This document shows positions 1 to 10,226 of a DNA stretch of 64,000 bases, piece by piece. The position numbers were made by a program, and so were the translations under genes. Source of the DNA: Anthoceros angustus (Eukaryota > Streptophyta > Anthocerotopsida > Anthocerotales > Anthocerotaceae); NCBI GenBank assembly GCA_010909165.1, contig VJWM01000227.1:1-64000 (forward strand), read 5' to 3'. Positions within the stretch are counted from its first letter, which is position 1; the number at the start of each line of letters is the position of its first letter. The notes beneath the pieces were generated by a model. That model ran no database searches. It saw nothing but the letters and a program-made list of their open reading frames with translations, and was not told the origin of the DNA.

Positions 1-2260
1 GCTGCCTCGCCCGCCCACGGGCCTAGCGAGGCTCAAATGGCCGAGGCAGCACCGAAGACGGAAATAATCCACTGGAAGCTAGTTTCCAGACGGTCACTAT
101 CGGGATCACTTACCCATCTCATGACTCCAACCGGTGAGGAGACTACTGGGTAGCCAAGCGGCCAACCTCAAGGCTCGAGGTCCCGCGCCACCCCAGGCAG
201 GAGGTGACGGAGGGAGGGCTTTTATAGAGGTCGACTTAGCACCCGGGAGACTCTGGGACCCTTATGGTGCGCCAGCAGTGAGGTAGAAGGGGCATGCGTG
301 TGAGCCGGAGGATGTTGGGCGATACCTTGGAGTCGGCAACTCCCAAGACGCATCGGCGCGGGCACAGGTGGGGGTTCGCAACGAGAATCCAAGACCGAGC
401 GAGAGATAGAACGCCTCCAGCTCAAGACGGAGGAGCCGGAGGAGGAGAATAGGCCAGAAGTGGCAAGTGTGGCAGTCGCACGGGCCGCAAGGCCGCAGCA
501 GAGATGCATGGCCAAGTCGGAGTCGAACGGGATACCGCCCGCCTGGAGAAGGAAAGTGATGATCCGGGAAAGAGTAGACGGAGGAGCCGGAGGAGGACGA
601 TCGAGGAGGAGCACCACGCCTGCTCGGCCAGGGCGTGGAAGCAGAGGGAGTCACTCCATGGCCCGCAACCAAGTGAGCTGGAACAACGACGGAGGAGGAG
701 AACGCGAGTAGCAGGCGGTGAGGTGACGGAGGCCTTTAACGGCATCAAGGGAGTCCGCCCATACCGTAAGCTTGGCAATATTTATATCTGTCAGCAGTGC
801 TTACATGCCCAAATCGGAGCACCTCGTGAGGAGGGGAGCACGTGCTCCGGCTCATGTGGAAGAGGCGCACTCTGTTGATCCGACTTCGCCTACTACTACG
901 CAGAGCTCCTCAAGGCTCGAGGTCCCGCGCCACCCCAGGCAGGAGGTGACGGAGGAGGACGATCGAGGATTCCTGACTCCCGAGGAGGAGTGAGAGAGAT
1001 TCTAGGCATGTGCTACGTGAGCCCCAGGGAGCGCCTGCTTGACGACGGCAGCAGAAATGCAAGGGAGAGCAATGGAGGAGCCGGAGGAGGAAGGGGTGCC
1101 ACACCTGAGGTAAGCACTCCCAAGACCCTCACATGGAAGGAAGGGAGGCTGATCCCCGGGAGGCTGCGGAAAGGGCGCCGGGCATCTGAGACCAAGGGAG
1201 GGCTCATGGATGAGCCCGTGATCGCCCCTTGCGGAGGAGCCGGAGGAGCCGGAGGAGGAAGGGAGTCCCACTCTGTCCTGACTCCCGAGGAGGCCGGATC
1301 CCAAGTCCACCAAGGGAGTCCTGGACTTAGAGATCCAAACTCTAGTGACGAGTCCGAACCCCGAGGTCCGGACTCAAGGGAAGGGTTGGGTCCAAGACCG
1401 ATCTGCAGGCAAGTCCGACCCCGAGGTCCCGAGGTCCCGAGGAGGCCGGATCAAGGTCCCGTGACGGACCCCTTAGGGAAGACTGGACCTAGAGGTCCTG
1501 GACCGGAGTTGGACGGTCCCGAGGTCCAGACTAGGGAGTGGGGGACACCACCAAATGGCCCAACAGGGCCCATTGCGCAGGGCCCGCCAGAGATAACACA
1601 CACCGGTCCTCACCGGAATAGAGGTGTAATAAAGGCCAAAGAGTATAAGAGGGGCCGAGGTCGCCCGAATAAATCATCTTCTCTTGGTGTTGATGCCGTG
1701 ATTGCGCACTTTTGTGCGCCTTCTGCTAACGTGAGTCCCGAGTCAATGAAGAAAATGGCGCCCCCAGACCGATCAAGGTCCCGTGACGGACCCTAACGTG
1801 GTGGTGTGTGCGGAAGAGCGACGGGGACCCTTGTTCGTCGAGCGGCCCGGCGTCAGCGGACCGGGCGTGGCCGGAGGAACTCCGGAGGGCGTCTGGCGGA
1901 CGGAGGCCGAGTGACGAGGAGGTCCGACTGTAGCCATTTCATGTCAAGGTTGATGAGTGTAGTGAGAGCGGTGAGAGGAACGGACTAGAGGAACGAGTGG
2001 CGAGCGAACGACACTTACGCAAACGGGTCTCAACGCTTGGCCACACCGCCCTCGCTTCTGGACGTTTTAGTAGTTAGGCGCAAAATAACGCATGTGTGTG
2101 TTAAGGCTGAGCGGCCACAAGGTGAGGTGAGGTGAGAATCGAACAAAACGCGGCAAACGGAGCTTATCATTCTCTTGGGAGCGGACTCCTTACTACAACG
2201 ACACGGGATTGTGCGCGCCCGGCTGACCGTCAGCGAAAGTCGTGCCACAAATAGCTATGG
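1..2260. repeat. Repeat-rich GA/GC region without supported gene
   Basis: Open frames here are Pro/Arg/Gly-rich and arise from degenerate GGAGGAGCCGGAGGAGG blocks (near 428, 578, 1073, 1232). A block starting caaggctcgaggtcccg occurs at about 170-213 and again at 912-955. The phrase gatcaaggtcccgtgacgg occurs near 1448 and 1767. No conserved protein domain can be read. I regard this as old transposon or satellite-derived sequence rather than genes. Confidence 0.5.
1540..1775 (+). mobile_element. Possible Ty3/gypsy LTR 3' part plus primer-binding site
   Basis: The block has a TATA-like stretch (gtataagagg, near 1643), an AATAAA-type signal (gaataaatc, near 1668), and then tggcgccccca near 1755, which resembles the TGGCGCC start of gypsy-type primer-binding sites. 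No gag or pol follows, and no second LTR was found. The reading rests only on the order of these short motifs. Confidence 0.25.
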
Positions 2261-3400
2261 TCAAGTAAAAACATTGATAAAGCAATGGTGAAATTATGAG
2301 GTAGGAGGAAAACGTGTTAGAGTGATGTTTTGGTATGGGCGACATAAACAAATAGTTATCAAGAGAGGGTGTAATGAAGAGGGCTCCTTGTTACTGTTAC
2401 TGTCATGTTGCAATTGTATGTGGGAAATCATAAACAATGCTTGTGAGAGAGGGGGTGTAATTAAGAGGGTGAGGTGGTAGGAGAGAGAGCTAGGTTTGTG
2501 TTAAGATGGTGGCACCACATGGGAAAGAAAGTGACCAACTTAATACCAAGCCTCCAAAGCAGGTTGCAGTCTAGAAGTTTAACATAAAATTGCAACAATT
2601 GATTGTAACTTAGGCTGCCCTTTCTAGAAGGGTTAAGGGCGACATTGGGTCTCACACAAACTGTAACAAGGTAAGGTCTACGAAATGAATTCAGCTTTGC
2701 TACGCATACAGGCTGATGGTAATTGCGATGCAGCACACGGGCATTTAGTCACATAGGGAATGTCATATAGACAAGCATACACATGTGCGGCCTTGGTTCG
2801 AACTTTGGCACAGGGTGCCATACAAAGTTCAGAGCAAGCCTGCACACATACACATATCACAGAGTCAGGGGGCTCAAGTTGGAAAGAGAATGTGTTGTTG
2901 ATGGTGGCTAACACGAGGGAGAGCGCACTGTAGGCACACATGCTTAGAAATAAAAACAAAATCCTTCAGCAGCGAGCTTCAGGGCTGTGTGAAAACAAGA
3001 AAAAATATCCTTCAGCAGCAGGCTTCAGGGCTGTGTTCAAAAACAAGAAGGTCACGCTAGCACAGCCTACTGTTGGAAGTGGAGCGAGACAGTGATGAGA
3101 CTCCGCCTTGGGAGCTCAACTATTCCTACTAGACTTTAAATATATACTTCAGCTTGGCATGAGTGCTGACCCCTATCCCTCAACGCTTTTCTACTCCCAT
3201 CCACACAACCAAGCTTCTTCTAAAATATCCCGCCTGCATCGGCCATGTACTAAACTAAGCAAGCTCTCTTTCAAACCATCCTGCGCTGTGTCCTTGGCAG
3301 AAAGCCTGTCCGCTTCCCACCAGGTCTTATAACAAGGAAAACTGGGATAAGGAAGCGCTCCACCTACCTACTATAAGTAGGCGATGCTGATTTCTGCAGC
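2260..3400. other. Intergenic, no gene seen
   Basis: AT-richer sequence without a recognisable gene. A roughly 45-bp direct duplication (ccttcagcagcRRgcttcagg core, ending in aaaacaagaa) lies at about 2962-3000 and 3009-3049. Confidence 0.5.
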
Positions 3401-5665
3401 AGCATGGCGCATTTGGATGTGAGCTTCAAATTCGCCAAGCTTACCAGCAATATTCACGATGTTATAGGATAGTCGTATGCCCCTGGGTTCTGCAAGTCGG
3501 AGAAGCTGCCTGGGCTTACACAAGTTGTACAAGATCTGTAGCTTCCGCCCGCTGCGAGGTGGCCGGACAGTGCCGATCCTTGCTCCAACTGGACAATTGT
3601 TTGTGATGTCAAGGGGACTTACGTCACTAATATTACTCTCAATGGTAAAAATCTCACTGGCATCGTGTCTCCAGCCCTGGCCAACCTTACAGAGCTCGGC
3701 GTTATCGATTTGAGGTACAACAATCTTCGAGGAAGGATACCGGAAGCATCGGTTCTCTTACTCAATGAAGGGTACTGAGTTTGCTGTTCAACGAGCTCAC
3801 AGGACCCATACCGGAGTCCCTGAATGCAAAAAGATTCGGCCAGTTGCAGGAGCTCAACCTTGGCTTCAACCAATTCAACGGGTCGCTTCCCGATTCCATT
3901 GGCTTCATTTCAACCATCACCTCATTCTTCGTGGGCCACAATATGCTGGAGGGGGGTATTCCTAGAAGCTACACCAACCTGCAGAGGATGGAATACATGG
4001 ACCTTTCCCATAACGCTCGGTCTGGAAACCTGGATGCCTTAACAGCAATTGGACTCTACGCTCAGGGTCGACAGTTCGACCTCACATTCAACTATCAGAA
4101 TGTGACCCGAGTCCCTCCCAATCTTCTGCGACTGAATGCACACTCTTCAACTGTTTCTCTGCGCAGTCGCCGTGTGTTCGCTACTTGCCGTAAGCCAGGT
4201 AGTCGGAGGACCACCGCATCGACTGATACAGCTCACCATTGTCGGTAATACTTCCAGATATCACAGATTGGGAGGCGAAAATCCCTCCCTTCTCTCCTGA
4301 CGCTTGAACAGCCCAATGCCCTGACGCAGGCTCAAGTTGCACCCCCGTGGTGACGTTGTCCACCAGGGAGGCCTGCGTCCCCTTCGAACAAGAGCTGGTC
4401 GTTGTTGGCGACATTCAGGACACTTCCTACGTTAATTAGCAGCGAATCCCGTGTTGCTCCCTGGCAGGAACATGAAAACTGGCATGTTCCATGTGAAGCT
4501 CCACTTTGCAGAGCTGAATTTTCAAACTCCAGGCTGTCGGGTGTTTGATGTGGTGGTGCAGGGACAGATAGTGATAGCATCTCTGGACGTCGCTGCAGTC
4601 GCCGGCCCGAACACGGCTTACGTTATTGATTTGCCAGCGGTGAGCAGATTTGTATCTTCTTGATTTTGCTGGGGAGCGTCCTCCTTGGGTGCTTGGAACG
4701 TCATTGCTTCATGGACATTGGACAGGTCCCAGTCGATGATGGACTGCTCCGCATTGAGCTCATTAACGCATCTCCAAGCGACCGCTGGTGGGACCCTGCG
4801 TTCAACGTGAACGGCACAGGGCCACTGCTATCAGCTTTCAGGATCAACCTTGCGAAGGGAACTCCAAAAACCCCTTCACCCGCCAAAGGGTATTTGAAGA
4901 TTCTCCTGCCAGCTCGAGGTCTGGGGGCGGCATTGGCAATGGGCCTACTCTTCTGCTGCTTCAGAAGTCGAAAGGAGACCCAAAGCAATCCGTGCAGCCG
5001 TCAGATACTGTATGAGATGCACACAGACACAGGTGTGGGATTATCTGCTCAACTTGTCTGTCCTTCATGAGCTTCATGCCGAGGGCTTGGGTCTAGTGGA
5101 TGAATGTGGGCATCTTAAGGCCCGCATGATATCTTGATGGATTTGCAACTTCATGATATCTTGATGGCTTTGCAGAAAATGAGAAGAACTTGCAAAGCCA
5201 TTGAGAAAAACTTGCTGGGACGAGGCGGTTTTGGGTCAGAACACAAAGGAGTGCTTCCGGATGGTTCTGTTGTAGCTATAAAGCAGCTGACGCAAAAGAG
5301 TGAGCAAAAAAACGAAAGTTTTTGCAAGGAGGTTGCAATCATCTCCAGTGTTCAACACACTGTCTGGTACAGATGTAACCGCTCTAGGTCTGTGGCTTCT
5401 GTGGCGGATAAATGGATCCCGACGAATGCAGAACTTGCAATGACGTGATTCATGAACTCATATTCCGCGGTGTGTAGAAACCGGCTTGCAGTTTTAAGAC
5501 GCTGCCTCGCCAATGAGTTCCCCCCCCTGGTATGTGAGTACATGCCCAGCGGCAGCATGGACAGGAATATTCCCCGTATCTGGACTGGTCATCAAGACGA
5601 ACATAGCCATCGGAGCCGCATGTGGAGTAGCCGACCTCCATATGATCGGCTGTAGGCATGCCATC
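3401..5665 (+). pseudogene. LRR-malectin receptor-like kinase pseudogene
   Basis: Pieces of an LRR receptor kinase with an extracellular malectin domain lie in family order. There is an LRR N-cap (ADPCSNWTIVC, from 3572), LRRs (GPIPESL, NGSLPDSIG; 3781-4120), the malectin C-half (VKLHFAELNFQ, RVFDVVVQG; 4450-4640), a pre-membrane segment and a hydrophobic stretch near 4910-4965. Then come the kinase glycine loop and lysine region (GRGGFG, VAIKQ; 5215-5345) and later kinase bits (LVCEYMPSGS near 5530, IAIGAACGVADLH near 5610). The frame is broken several times. One example is a shift near 3745 followed by an in-frame TGA at 3766-3768. The malectin N-half (about 4185-4400) sits on the opposite strand. 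No catalytic HRD or DFG motif survives. The parent would be a membrane receptor; this copy is dead. Confidence 0.85.
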
Positions 5666-5960
5666 CTGTGCCATACTGGCGGACATACAGAGCCAGGGCT
5701 TCTTCACCAAGGTCATGCGGTCATGGTGTGTATCTGCTGCCATCATGGCATTCCACGTTACCACATTTCTGCTCGGCAAGCTGTGAAACACGGTGCGAGC
5801 ATCTTCCAAGCTCTTGCATACGCAATGCAGCAGGCTGCTGCCTACAGACACATGAGCTCCCAGGCCCTTTTTACAGATGAGCTCCCTGCACCCAAAACCA
5901 AAGCCAAGAGGCTCATCTACCTCCCCGTTGTCAGGCCGATGTGCCTCCTTGAAAAGCGAT
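5640..5960 (-). pseudogene. PPR protein gene fragment
   Basis: Minus-strand translation gives a PPR-like run: AHVSVGSSLL, then KSLEDARTVF and SLPSRNVVTWNAMMA. This matches the ends of PLS-class PPR motifs, which in intact proteins bind organelle RNA. MSASMAQDGM, resembling the next helix, follows. The reading is short, lacks several motif residues and has no start, so it is a scrap. It abuts the dead receptor kinase on the opposite strand, which suggests a rearranged junk locus. Confidence 0.6.
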
Positions 5961-6099
5961 TCTTGTGAAGCACGCCCGGTTGCACCAAGCTTGCTTCCCA
6001 GCTGAAACCACGATTGCGCACGCAGGTGCCAGGGAAGCGGCACAACAACACCTGCTGCTTTTCCTTGCTGGAATAACATTGCTGGGACTGAGATTCCTA

Positions 6100-7090
6100 C
6101 ACCAGAAGGAGCCTATCCACGGGCATCTCACCTTGTCTGAAGCAGCGACGCCTGCACGTGACCTCACAGTCGCCATTGCCTGCGGGCGAGATTGAAACAG
6201 CACTGATTGCCGGCATGGAACAGTACATCGCCCCCGTGGGGTAGGGGCCACTGCCGCTGCCCACTGCCCACAGGCCAGGCCAGGCCCACAGCACTCTGCA
6301 CTGCTGCAGGGTGTCCAATACATGATCAATGATGCAAGTTCTTTGCCAAGGATATTCAAAAGTACATTTACTCTTTCGTACCAAAGATATTCAAAAGTGC
6401 ATTTCCTCATTCGCACCCTTTGCCTGGACATGTTTGCTTCAACATGTCCAAGTATGAACCTAGCAATTCATTAGACAGAAATATTGGCCGTGCCCGCACC
6501 TTCCACCTGCCGTAAAGGTCCGTGCGTTCCATCTGCCATAAAGTACTGACTGACTGTTGAAATATGAACTTACTTTCATCCTTCCTCCTACAGGGTCTTT
6601 CCAAAGCCAGCCTACAGAAGCCAAGAATTCATGGAGAATCCATGGATGCACAAACATATCCATCGCCATGGATGATGTGCACTCTACAGTAATATATAAT
6701 ATAAATCCAATAAAATAATACATCCATAAATTACTAGTATGTGAATGCATATTGAGTTACATGATAAAATATATCTAAATAAAAAACCCTAGCAACCTAA
6801 AACAAACCTAAACAGCCGCACGGCCGCACACGAGCGGGTGGACCGGGTGGAAGACGAAAGAACTCTGCAAGGTGGTATGACGAGAATGTGCGTGGCGAGG
6901 GGACGGGTCCATTTCACCTCCTCTTCGCCAACACTTTTTACTTCTTTAGTAATTGGTAAAATTAGGGCCTGGCCCACATCGCTCGTCGGTGTGAAGCCGC
7001 GGTGGACGTTGTTATTGATAGCAGCCGGCTTTACACATGCGTCCGGTGTGAACCCACCCTCATCTCCTGACAGGAGAGGGTCAGGCGTGC
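6100..7090. other. Intergenic, no gene seen
   Basis: No supported gene. An aagatattcaaaagt-type phrase is repeated at about 6350-6365 and 6381-6396. The sequence is AT-rich at 6680-6800. Confidence 0.5.
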
Positions 7091-7199
7091 GTGTGGAGAA
7101 GCGCGCCCCTTGTCAGGCACTTTCCTTTCCTTTCCTTTCCCCGTCCCATTCCCGGACTGGAATGTAGAACTGTAGCGCCCGGCTTCCACTCCACGTCCT

Positions 7200-7213
7200 C
7201 GGAATATAAACCG
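7200..7213 (+). promoter_or_regulatory. Candidate TATA box of the NPF gene
   Basis: gaatataaac lies about 235 bp upstream of the chosen ATG at 7442, downstream of a ctttcc tandem tract (7118-7140). It is the only TATA-like element near the start. The assignment is by position only. Confidence 0.35.
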
Positions 7214-7441
7214 AGCCGCACCCACAGGGGTGGATGCACTGGATGGCCGTGCTGCAACATTCGCTTGCTGGCCACTTGCAGGCCACGCTTGCAAAATGCC
7301 TCCACCGCCCCCGGCGGATGGCCGCAGCGCCACACCGCCGCAGCCGCAACCACGGCCACAGCCACAGCCACTTTGTGTGAGCCCTCCACTCCATCCATCC
7401 CTTCCCAGCCATGTTGTCTTGAGAGCGCGCCAACTTCAAGG

Positions 7442-9759
7442 ATGCCGCCGACCGTGGCACTGCAGGTTCAGGCGGTGGAGGAGGAGCAAACCGCTCCAGC
7501 AGGCGACGAGTCTGTCACCTTGAGAGGATTCCCTTCGGACAAGAGCCGAACAGGAGGATGGAAAGCCGCTGTCTTCATCTACGGTGAGCTTCGTACACTG
7601 ACGATTCCAGGAACGCTGCCTGAAAGAAAGAAAGAAAGAAAGAGAGAATGGTGAATCACATCATTGTCCTGTCCCGTCCTGTCCTGTCCTGTCATTCCGA
7701 TCCCGCAGTGTACGAATTCGGAGAGACGATCGGGCAGTTCTCCGTGGCCCTGAACCTGGTCCCGTACTTGGTGCTGGAGCTCCGGCAATCCAACCAGAAG
7801 GCCACCACCATCTTCACCAACTTCTTCGGCACCGCCTTCATCACCTCCCTGCCGTGGGGATTCCTGGCCGACGCATACCTGGGGCGCTACTGGACGGTGG
7901 CGCTCGGCACCGTCGTCATGTTCGCTGTAAGCTTCAGCAAGCAGTGCAGCTGCATGGCATCCTTCACGACGGAGCTGGACCTGACCGCCTCCTCGGATGT
8001 GCCAGGGATTGATGCTCATCACTCTCAGCACGGCAGTCACGTCGCTGAAGCCGGCTCCGTGCGCGGGCCCACCCTCTTCCTGCGGGCCTGCGGACGGGAC
8101 TCCCATGGCGGCCTTCTACGCCTCCATCTACCTCATCGCGGCCGGGGCGGGCGCCATCAAGCCCTGCCTCCCGCCCCTGGGAGGAGACCAGTTCGATGAC
8201 GCCATCCCCGCGGAGCGCAACAGCCGGCCCTCCTACTTCAATCTCCTCTTCTGGTCCGTGCAACTCGGCACGCTCATCGTCCTCACCTTCATCGTCTACA
8301 TCCAGGTAACTGTATGATCACTGCCGCAGCTGCATGGCCGGCTCCGGCTGGAATGTGTGGAAGTGAGGAATCTAGACTAGTGTGCCCGCGCTGATGCAGG
8401 ACAATGTGGGAAGAACTACGGGGTATGCCATCCCTGCTGGTTTGTTCTTGGCCTCCGCCGTCTTCTTCTTCACGGGCACGCCGTACTTCCGCCACAGGAG
8501 GCCGCAGGGAAGCGGCTTCACTCGGATGGCTCAGGTGTTTGTGGCTGCCGCCAGGAAGTATTCAGTCTCCGTCCCGCAAAACCCTAGCTCCCTGTACGGC
8601 TTCCATGCCGAATCCGCGCTCGAGCCGCACCACACAAGCCGCATGAGGTGAATCTTTGGGACTGGGAGCAGCAGCAGCAGCAGTTGGAATCTATGTTGAT
8701 GGCATGCATCCTCAGCATCGTTAGTTTTTGTTTGTGCTTCGATTGGATGGTGGCAGGTTTCTGGACAAGGCAGCGGTGCTCACAGCAAAGGATTTCACCG
8801 AGGGCAAAGGCGGGGAGGCCACGGGGAGGGGCTGGAGGCTGTGCTCGGTGCAGCAGGTGGAGGAAACGAAGCGGGTGGTGCAGGTGCTGCCGATCTGGAT
8901 CACCACCATCGTGCCCTACTGCCTCATAGCCCAAGTGAGCAGCTACAGCGTGATCCAGTCCCTCAGCATGGACAGGCACATCGGCTCCAGCTTCGAGGTG
9001 CCGTATGCATCGTTCGGAGCCTTCGCTCTCATTCTCTGCAGCTTCATCTTGCCCCTGTATGGCCCATTCGTGGTGCCGGCCCTCCGGAGGGTCACGGGGC
9101 ACCCCAGAGGCCTGTCACCGCTGTGGAGGATCGGGACGGGACTGGCCATCACCATCACCCCCATGGTGAGCGCAGCTTTGGTGGAGATAAAACGGAAGGA
9201 GGCGGCCAGGAGGGAAGGGAAGCTGGACAACCCGCTGGCACAGCTTAGCATCTCCGCCTTCTGGCTGGTGCCGCAGCTGGGGATCATCGGGCTCAGCGAG
9301 GTGTTTCTCACAGTCGGCCAGCTCGAGTTCTTCTACGAGGAGATGCCCGAGGGGTTCCGATCCATTGGGACCGCCTTCTACCTCTCCGCCATAGCTGTGG
9401 GATACTTCATCTCCAGCTTCGTGATCGACACGGTCACCAGGCTCACCAGCCACGGCAGCTACCACGGCTGGCTCGCCCAGAACATCAACCGCGGGGATTT
9501 GCAGAAATTTTACTGGATGCTGGCAGTCATATGCGCCGGCAATCTCTGCTTCTTCCTCGTCGCTGCGCACTTCTACAGGTACAAGCCCGGGGCGGCGAGC
9601 GCCGACCTCGACCCCGCCCGGATCTCCACCGCCTCTAGCTATCGCCAATCGGACGCCCAACTTCTGGACCAAAAGCGATATGCTAATTCCGTTGTGGAAT
9701 CTAACCCAGTCTACACTTGGTTGCCCAACACCAGCCCAACCGAGAGTCCCGTTAGATAG
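7442..9759 (+). CDS. NRT1/PTR family (NPF) transporter
   Basis: Five exons splice cleanly in phase: 7442-7583, 7709-7926, 8006-8305, 8400-8647 and 8757-9759, giving 636 residues, normal for the family. NPF proteins are 12-helix plasma- or vacuolar-membrane carriers of nitrate, peptides or hormones. Visible hallmarks are SRTGGWKAA before helix 1, TLSTAVTSLKPAPC, IKPCLPPLGGDQFDD, NFFLL-like YFNLLFWSVQ, a hydrophilic central loop, and the second half with GLSEVF, QLEFFYEEMPEGFRS and GTAFYLSAIAVG. The ExxE[K/R] element of helix 1 reads EFGET, so the basic residue is missing. Intron 1 holds GAAA and CCTGT short tandem repeats. Strong GC bias at third codon positions. The frame is intact. The substrate cannot be told from sequence. 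Confidence 0.93.
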
Positions 9760-10226
9760 ATCACACATCTCCCCGATTAAATGAATTGGCATCGACTCTT
9801 GCCTCATGAAATCTCGGATGGTTTATGCTATAGTATGGTCATCTCCACCTCCAGTCGGCAAAGTAGGCCGGAAACAACGTAACACTGCATTAGACAAAAC
9901 TGCAAGCATTCGGACAACAAATTCTTATATTGACTATAGATCAAACCGCACAAACGTACTAAAGCTCAGCTGGAAAGTACCCAGCGATCTCAGAGCGTGT
10001 ACTACGGGAAGCCACCACTGTCTACCCATATCATTTTCCCCCAGTGCACCTCACTCAGAACTCCTCATACCTAACACAGAGCTATTCCAGAATACGGCTG
10101 CAATACTGCAAAATCAAAGAACTACAATAAATGCCATGCCAGAGGATGCCTAACAAGTGACAAGCTACTGCAACTGAGGTCCATAGATTATACCAACCCG
10201 GAATACACCTACACCTGCAGCTCGCC
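9760..10226. other. Convergent 3' intergenic region
   Basis: 467 bp between the stop codons of the NPF (+) and eEF2 (-) genes. It presumably holds both 3' UTRs. No other gene seen. Confidence 0.5.

Noticed and set aside
990-1796. 268-codon Pro/Gly/Arg-rich frame
   Set aside because: It is built from repeated GGAGGAGCC and cgaggtcc blocks with no conserved motif, and overlaps a possible LTR.
9115-9807. 230-codon minus-strand frame over the NPF gene
   Set aside because: It is antisense to a well-supported GC-rich exon and has no domain.
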